Assembly (NCBI RefSeq): GCF_012034175.1
Contig: NZ_JAATEJ010000009.1
Span: 165,179-229,178, forward strand
Direction of reading: 5' to 3'
DNA from: Actinacidiphila epipremni
Lineage (GTDB): Bacteria > Actinomycetota > Actinomycetes > Streptomycetales > Streptomycetaceae
Length of the DNA: 64,000 bases
Below the pieces are notes generated by a model, which saw only the letters and a list, made by a program, of their open reading frames with translations, had not been told where the DNA came from and did not search any database. The position numbers were made by a program, and so were the translations under genes. Of this stretch, positions 35,438 to 45,288 are shown piece by piece (position 1 is the stretch's first letter; every line of letters begins with the position of its first letter).

Positions 35438-38400
35438 GTGCCCAGCAGATCCCGCATCCCGTTGCCCGGGGTGCAGCTTCCGACCGCCCCACCGATACCG
35501 AACCCCGGACCGCGGCCCCGCGCCGCCCGCCGCCGCCCGCTGCAAGCGACCGTCGCCGCGCTGCTCACCGGCGCGCTCGGCCTCGCCGCGCTCGCGGGGG
35601 CCGGGGCGGCCGGCGCCGCGCCCGGGGCCGCCGGCCGCACGAGCGCGCCCGGCGGCACGGACTACACCGCGCTCGTCGACCCCTTCGTGTCGACCGCCGG
35701 CGACGACGGCAACGACCTGCCGGGCGCCGAGGCGCCGCACAGCCTCGCCAAGGTCAACCCGATGACCACGCCGGGCCGCAACCACTCCGGTTACGACTAC
35801 AACGAGGACCACATCGCCGGCTTCACCGCCACCGACCTCGACGGCGTCGGCGGCTCGGGCGGCGGCGGCGACCTGCTGGTCGTGCCGACGTCCGTGGCGT
35901 ACGACCGGCGGCCCGCGCCGGCGACGTACGCGCACCCGTACAGCCACGACGACGAGGACGCCTCGCCCGGCTCCTACCGGGTGGGCCTCGGCGCGCTGAC
36001 CGGTACGGGCTCGGCGGTCACGCAAGGCCCCGGGAAGATCGACGCCGAGGTCACGGCGACGACCCGCACCGCGCTGGAGCGCTACCGCTTCCCGGCCGGC
36101 GCGCAGCCCGAACTCGTCCTGGACCTCGCGAACAACTTCACCAGCCGCACCCGCGCGACGATGAAGGCGACGACCCTCCCGGACGGCACCACCTCGATCA
36201 CCGGCCTCATCGCCGGCTCCTTCAACGGCGCCTCGTACCAGCTGTATTACGACGCCACCACCAACGTCCCCGTCACCTCCCTCAAGTCCTGGGGCAACGA
36301 CGGCGCCCTCAGCGCCGCCACCGCGCAGGACGGCACCGACACCGGCGCCGTCCTCGGCTTCGCCCCCTCCGCCGGCAACGACGTCGAACTGCGCATCACC
36401 CTCTCCCCGATCAGCGCCGAGCAGGCCGCGACCGACCAGCGCAACGAACTCGGCAGCCGCACCTTCGACCAGGTCCGCGCGCAGACCAAGGCGGACTGGA
36501 ACAGCACGCTCGGCGCCGTCGCCGTGCAGTCCTCCGCGAAGTCCGACCCGGGCTCGACGCTGACCGAGGAGTTCTACACGCACCTGTACCGCATGTACGG
36601 GCTGCCGGTGAACGCCACGAGCACCAGCGGCACTTACCGCGGCGCCGACGGGGCCGTGCACAAGACGAACGGCTTCACGTACTACGACGGCTGGTCCACC
36701 TGGGACGACTTCCGCAAGTATTCGGTCGAGGCGTACATCGACCCGGCCACCTACCGGGACATGGTGCAGTCGCTCGTCGAGCTGTTCGCCGACACGCACG
36801 CCGCCGGCAAGAGCCCCGGCAGCCTCACCCACTCGGTGCCGACGGTGCGTTGGGAGCGCTCGGCGGTGGTGATCGCCGACGCGCTGTCCAAGGGCTACCG
36901 CAACTTCGACCGGCTCGACGAGGCGTACCCGGCGCTGCTGTCGTACGCCGGCTACTACACGGGCGCGCAGCTGCGGCAGGGATACGTCTCGGGTGATCCC
37001 GGCACGACGGTCCAACGCGGCTACGACCAGTGGGCGTTGTCGATCATCGCCGGCGCGCTCGGCAAGGACGACGACGCGCAGAAGCTGCGCACGCAGTCGA
37101 CGATGGCGATCGACAACCTGGTGAAGTCCGGCGCCTGGACGGCCGCCGACGGCACGCAGGTCGGCCTGCTGACCCCGCGCGCGTCCGGCGGCGACTGGCA
37201 GAGCGCGGACTACGAGAAGTTCGAGGCGGCCGGCCTCTACCAGGGCACGCTGTGGCAGTACAACTGGTACGACGCCTACGACATGGGCGGCCTCATCAAG
37301 GCGATGGGCGGCGCGAAGGCCGGAAAGGCCGCCGTGGAGCACATGTTCGGCGTGGACTCCGCCGCCGACGACGGCTCCACGATGCTGCACTCCAACGCCA
37401 ACGAGATCGACCTCCAGGCGCCCTACCTCTTCAACTACGTGGGCGAGCCCGCCCAGACGCAGAAGTGGGTGCGGTCGATCTACACCGGCGCCACCTGGAA
37501 CCGCTACATCGCAACCGGCTCCACGAACGAAGCCCCCAGCTCCGGCGGCGAGTTCACCCCGCCGGTCAAGACCCGGGTCTACAAGCTGTCGCCGGACGGC
37601 TTCCTGCCGACGATGGACAACGACGCCGGCACGATGTCGACGATGTTCGTCGCCGCCGCCCTCGGCCTGTTCCCGGTGACGGCCGGCTCCAGCCAGTTCC
37701 AGATCGGCAGCCCGTTCTTCGACTCCACGACGATCACGTACGCCAACGGCTCCCGCTTCACCGTCAAGGCCGACGGGGTCTCGCCGAGCAGCTACTACGT
37801 GCAGAGCGCGACGCTGAACGGCAAGCGCTTCGACAACACCTGGCTCGACTACTCGCAGATCATCGCCGGCGGCACCCTGGACTTCCGGATGGGCGCCAAG
37901 CCCTCCTCCTGGGGCGCCGCGACCAAGCCCGCGTACTCGCTGGACACCGCCCCGGGCACCCCGGGCGACGGCGGTACGGGCACGGCCTGGGGCGACAGCG
38001 TCCTGACCGCCCGCCCGGCCACCGTGGACACCGACGCCAACGGCAAGGTCACGGGCCAGGTCCAACTCAGCCTGTCGGGACCGGCGTCGTTCGCGGCCCG
38101 CAAGGGCACCAGCCTCACCAAGGCCGGTACGGCAAGCGTTACCGGCCTGCCCAAGGGCCTCGCCGCCGACCTGCGCGTGACCGGTTCGCGTACGGCGACG
38201 CTGTCGCTGACCGGCACCACGACCGTGGACGCCCGGCTCGGCCTGAGCTTCCGCGACGCGGCCTTCGCGCACGGCGTGCGGGCCGCGACGGTGAACGGCA
38301 CCGGCATCTCCGCGACCGACCCGCTCGTCGTCAACGCGGCAGCCGTGCAGCGCAAGGCACTTGGCGCCCTGGTCGACCAGGCGTCGGTGGTGCGCAGCGG

Positions 38401-41400
38401 CAACTACTCGGCCGGCTCCTGGAGTCTGTTCCAGTCCGCCCTTGAGCACGCCCGCACCGTCCTGGCCGACCCGGCGTCCGGCACCGGCAGCCTCATGTCC
38501 GCCGCGGACCAGCTGGGTTCGGCGATCGACGCGCTCACCATCGACGAGGGCGGCTACGCCGTCCTCCAGGCCGAGAAGCCCGACGCCAAGCAGGGCCCGA
38601 GCCTGGTGAGCGAGGCGTACTACTCCGACGGCGACCTCGGCGGCGTCACCGAAGGCGCCTGGGAGCGCTACGACACCCTGGACTTCGGCGGGGTCGCCCC
38701 GCGCAGCATCTCGGTCCGCTACGCCAACTCGCAGGCGGTGAGCGCCAAGCCGAGCAGCGTGGACGTCCACGCCGGCACCGCCGACGGGCCGGTCGTCGCG
38801 ACCGTCCAGCTGCCCGGCACGGGCGGCTGGCAGTACTACACCACCGTGCAGGCGGCCGTCACCGACCCGGCGGCCCTACTCGCCGCCTCCGGCGCGGCGT
38901 TCGTCTTCCACGCGCCGGCCGGCCAGCAGTGGGTGTCCAACTTCGACTGGTACCAGTTCTCGCCGAACCCGGTCCCGTCGCAGCCCACCGACACCCTCGC
39001 CACCCTGACCGCGGCCGACAGCACGGCCACGGGCGACGGTTCGCTGCCGCTCAACCTCTCCAACGGCATCTTCGAGAACGTCTCGAACGGCGCGTGGGCG
39101 CAGTGGAAGGGCACCGACCTCAAGAGCGGCGCCGACACCGTGACCGTCCGCTACGACAAGCCCCAGTCGCGGGCCGCGTCGGACTCCCGCATCGAGCTGC
39201 ACCTGGGCGCGAAGGACGGCCCGAAGAGCGTCGAGATCCCGCTGGACTACACCGGTTCCGGCTGGGGCACCATCGGCACCGCGACCGCCCACCTGGACCC
39301 GGCGGTCTTCGCCGGCGTCCAGGACGTCTACGCCGACTTCGTCTCCGGCACGCAGACGTCGTCCCAGCCCTACGTCGCCAACGTCTACTCGCTGGCCCTG
39401 ACGCGTGACGCCGCCGCCCCCGTGGGCTTCGACGCCACCGCCTTCCGCGCCGACAGCGGCGGCGGGCTCAAGAGCGAGCCGGCCGGCTGGAGCGACGCGG
39501 GCTCGGCCACCGACCTCGGCGGCACGTACGACGGGGCGTGGCTGGACTACGGGAGCATCGACTTCGGCGACTCCCCGAAGAACACCGTCACGCTCACCTA
39601 CGTCAACAACTCCGCGCGCTGCGGCACCGGTTCGGCCGTCCAGCTCTACCTGGACTCCTTCGACGCGGCGAACCCGGGCACGCCGTACGCGACGGTCCCG
39701 CTGCCGGTCACCGGAAGCGCGTGGTCCTCGGGCGGCACGACGAGCCTGACGCTGCCCAAGGCCGTCACCGGCACGCACGCGGTCTACCTGCGGCTGACGA
39801 CGACCCCGGACTCCTCGCACCCGTACGTCGCGAACCTGGGCCGGGTCACCTTCAGCCACACCGACGCGCCTGCCGCGACGGACACGTCCGCGCTGCAGAA
39901 GGCCATCGACCAGTACGCGGGGCTCGCCGGCGACGCGGCACGCTACGACGCCATCGACTTCGGCGTCTACCGGCGTGAACTCGCCGCCGCACGCGCCCTG
40001 GTGGCCGCCGACGGTGCGACGCAGCTCGAAGTCGACACGCAGACCCGCAGCCTCACCCTGGCCGCCGAGCAACTGGTGCCGCTGGCACGGCTCACGCTCG
40101 ACGACCTGGCCACGACCGCGGCGGCACTCGACAACGCCCGCTACACCGACACCTCGTGGCGGGCCTTCACCACCGCGCTCGCCGCGGCCCAGGCCGCCCT
40201 CGCGGACAGCACGACCACGGACGCGACGCTCACCCTGCGCTACAACACCCTGGAGCACGCCCTGGCCACGCTGGTCACCAAGCCGAAGACGGTGCCCGCG
40301 GCGCCCGACGCGGTCTCGGCGACGGCCTCCGGCAGCAGCGTGACCGTCCGCTGGGCGCCGCCCACCGACACCGGCGGCTCGCCCGTCACCGGCTACAAGG
40401 TCGCCCTCAGCGACGGGCACCAGGTCACGGTCGCCGATCCCGGCAGCCGCAGCACGACCTTCACCTGGCTGCCCGCCGACCGCTCCTTCACCGCCCGCGT
40501 CCAGGCGGTGAACGCGCGCGGCACCTCGCGCCAGAGCGCCGCCACCGCGCCCGTCGTGACCGCGGCCAAGCCGCGCAAGCCGGCCGTGACCGGCGTCGTC
40601 ACCCACGGCACGCAGACCCGGGTGAGCTGGCAGCCGGCCGGCGACGGCGGATTCCCGATCATCGGCTACACCGTGGCCCTCGACGACGGGACCACCGCGC
40701 ACCTGCCCGCCACCGCGGACACCGCGCTGCTCACGACCACGGGCAAGGCGAAGGCGCACACCGCCACCGTCACCGCGGTCACCCTCGCCGGCACCTCCGA
40801 CGACGCACCGGCAACCGGCACGACCGGCACCGGCACGACCGACGCCGCCACCGAGGCCGGCACCGAGGCCGGCACCGGCACCGGCACCACGCCGGCCGCC
40901 GCGCCCGACCCGGCGTACACCCCCGCCCCCTTCCCCGCGGGCACCCTCGACGCGGCCTACCCGTCGGACAAGTGGCCGGCGACCGGCGACGGTTCGGACT
41001 ACTTCGATGACCTGCTCGCCGGTATCGACGACCTCCACCCCGACATCCTCGGCGCCAACTCCAAGGTGCCGAACGGCACTCCGCTCACCGCGCAGAACGA
41101 CCGGATCGCGGTGCGCATCAACAACGCGGCCACGCAGGCCCAGGTGGACCGCGCCGAGGTCGACGCGACCAACAGCCCCACCGTCACAATGGCCGACGGC
41201 CTCGGCTCCCGGCTCGGCCAGGTCTACCTCGACGCACTGAACGGCGGCCAACTGCCCAAGACCAACGCGCTGTTCGGCCGCGTCACGCAGAGCCTCGACA
41301 CCCACGACGCGGCCAAGGACCACTTCGGCTACCTGCGCCCGTACGTCCGGCTCGGGTTCGTCGGTGACGGCGGCGACGTCTACGAGTCGCAGGACGGCTC

Positions 41401-42376
41401 GTACAGCGGCCTGGCCACCAGCGGCTCGTACCCCAGCGGCCACACCTACGGCGGCTACGAGGCCGGGACCGTACTGGCCACGCTCCTCCCGGAGTTGGCG
41501 CCGTCGATCCTGGCGCGCACCTCGGAGTACGGCAACAACCGCATCGTCCTGGGCTTCCACTACCCGCTCGACGTCATGGGCGGTCGCATCACCGGGCAGG
41601 CCACCGTGGCCCACCGGTGGGCCGACCCCGGCTTCCAGGACCTGCTGCTCCAGGCGCACACCGAGATCGAGAACGTGCTGCTCGCCGACTGCCGGAAGCA
41701 GGGGTACGGCGACACGCTCGCGGCCTGCGCGGGCGGCTCCTACGCCGGGCTCAGCACGGCGCAGGACATCGACCTCTACACGCAGCGCCTGTCGTACGGC
41801 TTCTCCCAGGTGGGCGCGTCCGGGCAGCCACTCACGGCGCCGTCCGACGCGTCGGCGCTGCTGGTCACGGCGTTCCCTGACCTCAGCACCGAGCAGCGCA
41901 CGCAGATCCTGGAGCAGACCGCGACGGACTCCGGCTATCCGCTCGACCTCACCGGGGACGGCGGGGCGAGCTGGGAGCGGATCAACCTGGCGGCGGCGAT
42001 GGCGGCGCAGGTCGTCGTCAACGCCGACGGTTCGGTCACGGTGACCAACTTCCGGGACGCCACCAAGGCCGCGGTCGCCGACGCGTCCGCGATCACGGTG
42101 GGCGGTGTCGCGATCGACGGCTTCGCGCCGGACGTGGCCACGTACGTCGTCGACTGGCCGAGGAACAAGAAGGTGCCGGCCGTCACCGCGGTGCCGGCCG
42201 GGCCCGGCGCCCGGGTGCGGGTCACCGACGGCAGCCGGATCCTGTCCTCGACCGGCGCCCGGCTCACCACCCGTACGATCACGGTGACTTCGGCCGACGG
42301 CAGGTCCAGCCGCACGTACACGGTCGGCTTCCGGCAGACGGACCGCGACCACCGGCCGTTCACGACCGGCGGCTGA
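35438..42376 (+). CDS. Secreted GH92 alpha-mannosidase / PAP2-type acid phosphatase fusion, multidomain
   Basis: The protein has 2312 residues from the GTG at 35438. An arginine-rich signal peptide ends near residue 65. The GH92 exo-alpha-mannosidase follows (about 70-840) with the WSTWDDFRKY segment (Trp422, Asp423, Asp424) and DNDAGTMSTMF (from 727). Then come a FIVAR helix bundle (about 971-1033), three CBM6-like beta-sandwiches (about 1040-1178, 1188-1322, 1328-1478), two more FIVAR units (to about 1617), two fibronectin type III domains (to about 1790) and a Thr/Gly linker. The phosphatase (about 1833-2080) has all three signature motifs: K1960-x6-RP, PSGH 1999-2002 and R2035-x5-H2041-x3-D2045. 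A beta-sandwich ends the protein. It should remove mannose and phosphate from yeast-type phosphomannan. Confidence 0.9.
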   Translation: MPSRSRIPLPGVQLPTAPPIPNPGPRPRAARRRPLQATVAALLTGALGLAALAGAGAAGAAPGAAGRTSAPGGTDYTALVDPFVSTAGDDGNDLPGAEAPHSLAKVNPMTTPGRNHSGYDYNEDHIAGFTATDLDGVGGSGGGGDLLVVPTSVAYDRRPAPATYAHPYSHDDEDASPGSYRVGLGALTGTGSAVTQGPGKIDAEVTATTRTALERYRFPAGAQPELVLDLANNFTSRTRATMKATTLPDGTTSITGLIAGSFNGASYQLYYDATTNVPVTSLKSWGNDGALSAATAQDGTDTGAVLGFAPSAGNDVELRITLSPISAEQAATDQRNELGSRTFDQVRAQTKADWNSTLGAVAVQSSAKSDPGSTLTEEFYTHLYRMYGLPVNATSTSGTYRGADGAVHKTNGFTYYDGWSTWDDFRKYSVEAYIDPATYRDMVQSLVELFADTHAAGKSPGSLTHSVPTVRWERSAVVIADALSKGYRNFDRLDEAYPALLSYAGYYTGAQLRQGYVSGDPGTTVQRGYDQWALSIIAGALGKDDDAQKLRTQSTMAIDNLVKSGAWTAADGTQVGLLTPRASGGDWQSADYEKFEAAGLYQGTLWQYNWYDAYDMGGLIKAMGGAKAGKAAVEHMFGVDSAADDGSTMLHSNANEIDLQAPYLFNYVGEPAQTQKWVRSIYTGATWNRYIATGSTNEAPSSGGEFTPPVKTRVYKLSPDGFLPTMDNDAGTMSTMFVAAALGLFPVTAGSSQFQIGSPFFDSTTITYANGSRFTVKADGVSPSSYYVQSATLNGKRFDNTWLDYSQIIAGGTLDFRMGAKPSSWGAATKPAYSLDTAPGTPGDGGTGTAWGDSVLTARPATVDTDANGKVTGQVQLSLSGPASFAARKGTSLTKAGTASVTGLPKGLAADLRVTGSRTATLSLTGTTTVDARLGLSFRDAAFAHGVRAATVNGTGISATDPLVVNAAAVQRKALGALVDQASVVRSGNYSAGSWSLFQSALEHARTVLADPASGTGSLMSAADQLGSAIDALTIDEGGYAVLQAEKPDAKQGPSLVSEAYYSDGDLGGVTEGAWERYDTLDFGGVAPRSISVRYANSQAVSAKPSSVDVHAGTADGPVVATVQLPGTGGWQYYTTVQAAVTDPAALLAASGAAFVFHAPAGQQWVSNFDWYQFSPNPVPSQPTDTLATLTAADSTATGDGSLPLNLSNGIFENVSNGAWAQWKGTDLKSGADTVTVRYDKPQSRAASDSRIELHLGAKDGPKSVEIPLDYTGSGWGTIGTATAHLDPAVFAGVQDVYADFVSGTQTSSQPYVANVYSLALTRDAAAPVGFDATAFRADSGGGLKSEPAGWSDAGSATDLGGTYDGAWLDYGSIDFGDSPKNTVTLTYVNNSARCGTGSAVQLYLDSFDAANPGTPYATVPLPVTGSAWSSGGTTSLTLPKAVTGTHAVYLRLTTTPDSSHPYVANLGRVTFSHTDAPAATDTSALQKAIDQYAGLAGDAARYDAIDFGVYRRELAAARALVAADGATQLEVDTQTRSLTLAAEQLVPLARLTLDDLATTAAALDNARYTDTSWRAFTTALAAAQAALADSTTTDATLTLRYNTLEHALATLVTKPKTVPAAPDAVSATASGSSVTVRWAPPTDTGGSPVTGYKVALSDGHQVTVADPGSRSTTFTWLPADRSFTARVQAVNARGTSRQSAATAPVVTAAKPRKPAVTGVVTHGTQTRVSWQPAGDGGFPIIGYTVALDDGTTAHLPATADTALLTTTGKAKAHTATVTAVTLAGTSDDAPATGTTGTGTTDAATEAGTEAGTGTGTTPAAAPDPAYTPAPFPAGTLDAAYPSDKWPATGDGSDYFDDLLAGIDDLHPDILGANSKVPNGTPLTAQNDRIAVRINNAATQAQVDRAEVDATNSPTVTMADGLGSRLGQVYLDALNGGQLPKTNALFGRVTQSLDTHDAAKDHFGYLRPYVRLGFVGDGGDVYESQDGSYSGLATSGSYPSGHTYGGYEAGTVLATLLPELAPSILARTSEYGNNRIVLGFHYPLDVMGGRITGQATVAHRWADPGFQDLLLQAHTEIENVLLADCRKQGYGDTLAACAGGSYAGLSTAQDIDLYTQRLSYGFSQVGASGQPLTAPSDASALLVTAFPDLSTEQRTQILEQTATDSGYPLDLTGDGGASWERINLAAAMAAQVVVNADGSVTVTNFRDATKAAVADASAITVGGVAIDGFAPDVATYVVDWPRNKKVPAVTAVPAGPGARVRVTDGSRILSSTGARLTTRTITVTSADGRSSRTYTVGFRQTDRDHRPFTTGG

Positions 42377-42420
42377 TCCTCGGTCCATAGCGCTCGGCAC
42401 GTAGCACTCGGTACATAGCA

Positions 42421-42477
42421 ACGGCGAACGGCCCCTCCGGGCGGACCCCGCGGTCCGCCCGGAGGGGCCCTCGCCGT
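42421..42477. terminator. Strong terminator after the GH92 gene, 18-bp core stem
   Basis: GGCCCCTCCGGGCGGACC (42430-42447) pairs perfectly with 42452-42469 around the loop CCGC. An outer ACGGCGA/TCGCCGT pair (42421-42427, 42471-42477) extends it with a small bulge. It lies 45 bases after the stop and isolates the chitinase gene. Confidence 0.85.
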
Positions 42478-42526
42478 ATCTGACGGCTCGTCATTTCGAA
42501 GTCCGGCGGCACTTCCGCGCACGGAA

Positions 42527-42542
42527 GTTGGTCTAGTCCTCT
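42527..42542. promoter_or_regulatory. DasR-responsive element (dre) candidate before the chitinase gene
   Basis: GTTGGTCTAGTCCTCT matches the DasR consensus A(C/T)TGGTCTAGACCA(G/A)T at 12 of 16 positions, including the TGGTCTAG core. It is 89 bases before the chitinase start. DasR represses chitin and N-acetylglucosamine genes in Streptomyces until glucosamine-6-phosphate appears. Confidence 0.65.
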
Positions 42543-42566
42543 TGACGGGGCAGGCATGCGCGCGGT

Positions 42567-42580
42567 TTGGTACGTACCAA
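42567..42580. promoter_or_regulatory. Second palindrome in the chitinase promoter region
   Basis: TTGGTACGTACCAA is a perfect 14-base palindrome, 25 bases after the dre site and 51 bases before the start codon. It could bind a LacI- or GntR-type regulator, or lie at the transcription start. Confidence 0.45.
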
Positions 42581-42630
42581 CTCCGGCCCACGATGCGCAC
42601 CCCCCACCACTCCACGCCCGAGGGACTCCC

Positions 42631-43893
42631 ATGCACCTTGCGAAATGGGCGGCTTCCGCCTCCGCGCTCACGCTCGCGACCGCCGGTGCGGTCTTCGCCC
42701 TGGCCCCCGCCGGCAACGCCGCGGCGACCGGCACCTACTCCGTGGCCCCGTACGTCGACATGTCGAACAGCCAGGAGGGCCTGCTCGACACCGCCATCAC
42801 CGGACACGGCCTCAAGGCCTACACCGCGGCCTTCGTGCTCGGCTCCGGCTGCAACCAGATCTGGGGCGACACCCTCCCCATCGGCAACGACTCCTTCACC
42901 GACCCGCTCATCGCCAAGGCGAAGTCCGAGGGCGCGTCCCTCATCATCTCCTCCGGCGGCGCGAGCGGACTGCCGCTGGCCTGGACGTGCTCCACGCAGA
43001 GCGCGATCGACGCCGGCTACCAGGCGCTCATCAACGACTACGGCGTCACGCAGCTGGACTTCGACATCGAGGGCGCCGCCATCGCGGACACCGCCGCGGC
43101 GGCACGCCAGATGCAGGCGATGAAGGACCTCAAGGGGTCCAACCCCAACCTCAAGTTCTCGGTGACGCTGCCGGTCCTGACCAGCGGGCTGACCAACGAC
43201 GGCGTGAACATCCTCAAGGCCGCCAAGAACGCCGGCATCAAGATCGACGTGGTCAACATCATGACCATGGACTTCTACGCCGGCACCGGCACCGAGATGG
43301 GCCAGGGCTCGGTCTCCGCCGCCCAGGCGACGCTCGCCCAGATGCAGTCGGTCGACTCCGGCTACACCTACGCCAACCTCGGCATCACCCCGATGATCGG
43401 CAAGAACGACGACGGCTCGACGTTCACGCTCGCCGACGCGCAGACCGTGGAGAGCTTCGCGGCCCAACACGGCGTCGGGCGGCTGGCGTTCTGGTCGGTC
43501 AACCGCGACCAGGCGTGCGGCGGCTCCGCCAACTCGCTGTCCACGTGCAGCCAGATCAGCCAGAGCAGCCTCGCCTTCACGGACATCTTCCAGAAGTACG
43601 CGGGCGGCTCCGGCGGCACGTCGGGCGGCACCACCACCGGCGGGACCACCACCGGCGGCACGACCACGGGCGGCACCACCACCGGCGGGACGACCACCGG
43701 CGGCTCCACGACCGGCGGCTCCACCGGCGGCACCGGCTGCACCACCGCCTCCTGGAGCTCCTCGCAGATCTACACCGGCGGCAACACCGTCTCCTGGAAG
43801 GGCCACAACTGGCAGGCCAAGTGGTGGACGCAAGGGGAGGAGCCCGGCACCACCGGCGAGTGGGGCGTCTGGCAGGACCTCGGCGCCTGCTGA
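42631..43893 (+). CDS. Secreted GH18 chitinase with C-terminal chitin-binding domain
   Basis: The enzyme has 420 residues. A signal peptide (about 1-31, ending AGNAAA) precedes the GH18 barrel (about 35-325). The catalytic LDFDIEG motif holds Asp143, Asp145 and Glu147; strand segments SLIISSGGASG and MDFY complete the site. A Gly-Thr-rich linker of repeated GGTTT follows, then a CBM5/12 domain (WSSSQIYTGGNTVSWKGHNW, WQAKWW, with WGVWQ). It degrades chitin outside the cell. The linker length and domain order fit Streptomyces family-18 chitinases. The dre site upstream predicts induction by chitin breakdown products. Confidence 0.95.
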   Translation: MHLAKWAASASALTLATAGAVFALAPAGNAAATGTYSVAPYVDMSNSQEGLLDTAITGHGLKAYTAAFVLGSGCNQIWGDTLPIGNDSFTDPLIAKAKSEGASLIISSGGASGLPLAWTCSTQSAIDAGYQALINDYGVTQLDFDIEGAAIADTAAAARQMQAMKDLKGSNPNLKFSVTLPVLTSGLTNDGVNILKAAKNAGIKIDVVNIMTMDFYAGTGTEMGQGSVSAAQATLAQMQSVDSGYTYANLGITPMIGKNDDGSTFTLADAQTVESFAAQHGVGRLAFWSVNRDQACGGSANSLSTCSQISQSSLAFTDIFQKYAGGSGGTSGGTTTGGTTTGGTTTGGTTTGGTTTGGSTTGGSTGGTGCTTASWSSSQIYTGGNTVSWKGHNWQAKWWTQGEEPGTTGEWGVWQDLGAC

Positions 43894-43969
43894 GCCCCTG
43901 ACCTCCTGACCCCGGCCTGACCCCCGGCCCGATCCCCGGCCCGATTCCCTGCCCCCACGACGGCGCCCG

Positions 43970-44001
43970 ACGGCCCGGCCCCACCCCCGGGGCCGGGCCG
44001 T
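43970..44001. terminator. Bidirectional terminator, 13-bp stem
   Basis: ACGGCCCGGCCCC pairs perfectly with GGGGCCGGGCCGT around a 6-base C-rich loop. It lies between the convergent chitinase and MFS genes, 77 bases after one and 7 before the other. Confidence 0.8.
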
Positions 44002-44007
44002 CCCGCC

Positions 44008-45246
44008 TCACCCCTGCCGCGCCCCCGCCCCGCCGGGCAGCCGCGCCCCCCGCTCCCGCCCGCCCGCGACGCCCGCCGCCGACACCAGCGTCCCCGCGGC
44101 CAGGCTCCCCCACAGCGCGGCCGGCCCGTGCGGCGCGAGCGCGGTGATGACCGCCGGGGAGACGGCGAGCCCGAAGCCCGTGGAGAGCTGGAAGCGGGCC
44201 AGGGCGCGCCCCAGCACATGCGCCGGCGCGAGTGCGGCGACCAGCGCGGTGGCGCTGCCGGCGTAGCCGATCTCGCCCAGCGTGCAGACCACGGACACCG
44301 CGGCGACCGCCGGGGTGCCCCAGCCCGGCCCCAGCGAGGCGGCGCCGAGGAAGCCGGCGTACGACCCGGCCAGCACCACCCCGGAGCAGGCCAGCACGCT
44401 CCGCCGCGGGAAGCGCGACGCCAGGACGGTGACCGGCACCTGCAACGTCACCACCAGCGCCGTATTGGCCACGAAGACCGCCGCCGGCCACACCGGCGAC
44501 GCGTGCAGCTGCGTCACCAGGACCAGGGGCAGCGCGACCTCGGGAACGTTGAGGCAGAAGGCGTAGACCACGTTCGCGGCCAGCAGCGGCAGCATCCGCG
44601 GTGCGGGCCCGGCGCCCCGCTCCCCCGCCGGGCCGGCCTGCGCGGGGCGGGCGCGCACCCGGACCGACCACGCCAGCCCCGCCGCCGCGAGGTAGGCGAG
44701 CCCGGTGCCGCCCGCCAGCGCCCGCAGCGCCGCCGTACCGCCCGCCAGGCACACGGTGGCCAGCAGCGCGCCGACGCCCAGCGCGGCGTTGCGCAGCGCG
44801 CGGGCCGCCGCCAAGGCGGTGTCGCGGTCCCGGCCCTGCGCGACCGTGGCCACCAGCGCCGCGTGCGCGGCCGGCCACGCCTGGTTGCCGATGCCGAGGA
44901 AGAGCGCCGCGCCCGCGAAGAGCGGTACGTGCCCCGCCGGGGCCGCCAGCAGCAGCGCCACCCCCAGCACCCGCACCAGCATCGACGCGGCCACGACCGT
45001 GCTGCGTGCCCCGCGGTCCAGCCACCGGCCCACCGCGGGCATGCACCCCAGGCCCACGACGATGCCGGCCGTCATCGCGGCGCCGGTGACCGGGGCGGAC
45101 AGCTTCAGCGCCGTCACGCCGTAGAGCAGCAGGAAGGGCCGCAGCAGGCCGGTGCCGAGCGCGTCGACGGCCAGGGCGACGGTGTAGCGGGGACCGCCCG
45201 AGGCGCGGACGAGCGCGCGGGGGCGGAGCGCGGTGAGGGATGCCAT
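44008..45246 (-). CDS. MFS transporter (exporter type)
   Basis: The protein has 412 residues from ATG 45246 and about 12 hydrophobic helices. MFS signatures are present: GRWLDRGARSTVVAASML between helices 2 and 3, with the characteristic basic loop, and a helix-4/5 AARALRNAALGVGALLAT. The size and sparse charged residues fit a drug or metabolite exporter. It is divergent from an ArsR-type regulator with a palindrome between the two genes, so it is probably induced by the regulator's ligand. A two-way terminator lies at its 3' end. Confidence 0.88.
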   Translation of the reverse strand: MASLTALRPRALVRASGGPRYTVALAVDALGTGLLRPFLLLYGVTALKLSAPVTGAAMTAGIVVGLGCMPAVGRWLDRGARSTVVAASMLVRVLGVALLLAAPAGHVPLFAGAALFLGIGNQAWPAAHAALVATVAQGRDRDTALAAARALRNAALGVGALLATVCLAGGTAALRALAGGTGLAYLAAAGLAWSVRVRARPAQAGPAGERGAGPAPRMLPLLAANVVYAFCLNVPEVALPLVLVTQLHASPVWPAAVFVANTALVVTLQVPVTVLASRFPRRSVLACSGVVLAGSYAGFLGAASLGPGWGTPAVAAVSVVCTLGEIGYAGSATALVAALAPAHVLGRALARFQLSTGFGLAVSPAVITALAPHGPAALWGSLAAGTLVSAAGVAGGRERGARLPGGAGARQG

Positions 45247-45288
45247 GCGTCGGACGGTGCGGGCGGGCGCCGGGGCGGGGCACGCCGG

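Noticed and set aside
35414..42421. Two very long minus-strand frames (about 1100-1200 residues each) opposite the GH92 gene
   Set aside because: They are antisense shadows of the plus-strand gene, low-complexity in Arg/Gly/Val, with no domains; the plus strand has clear enzymes and motifs.
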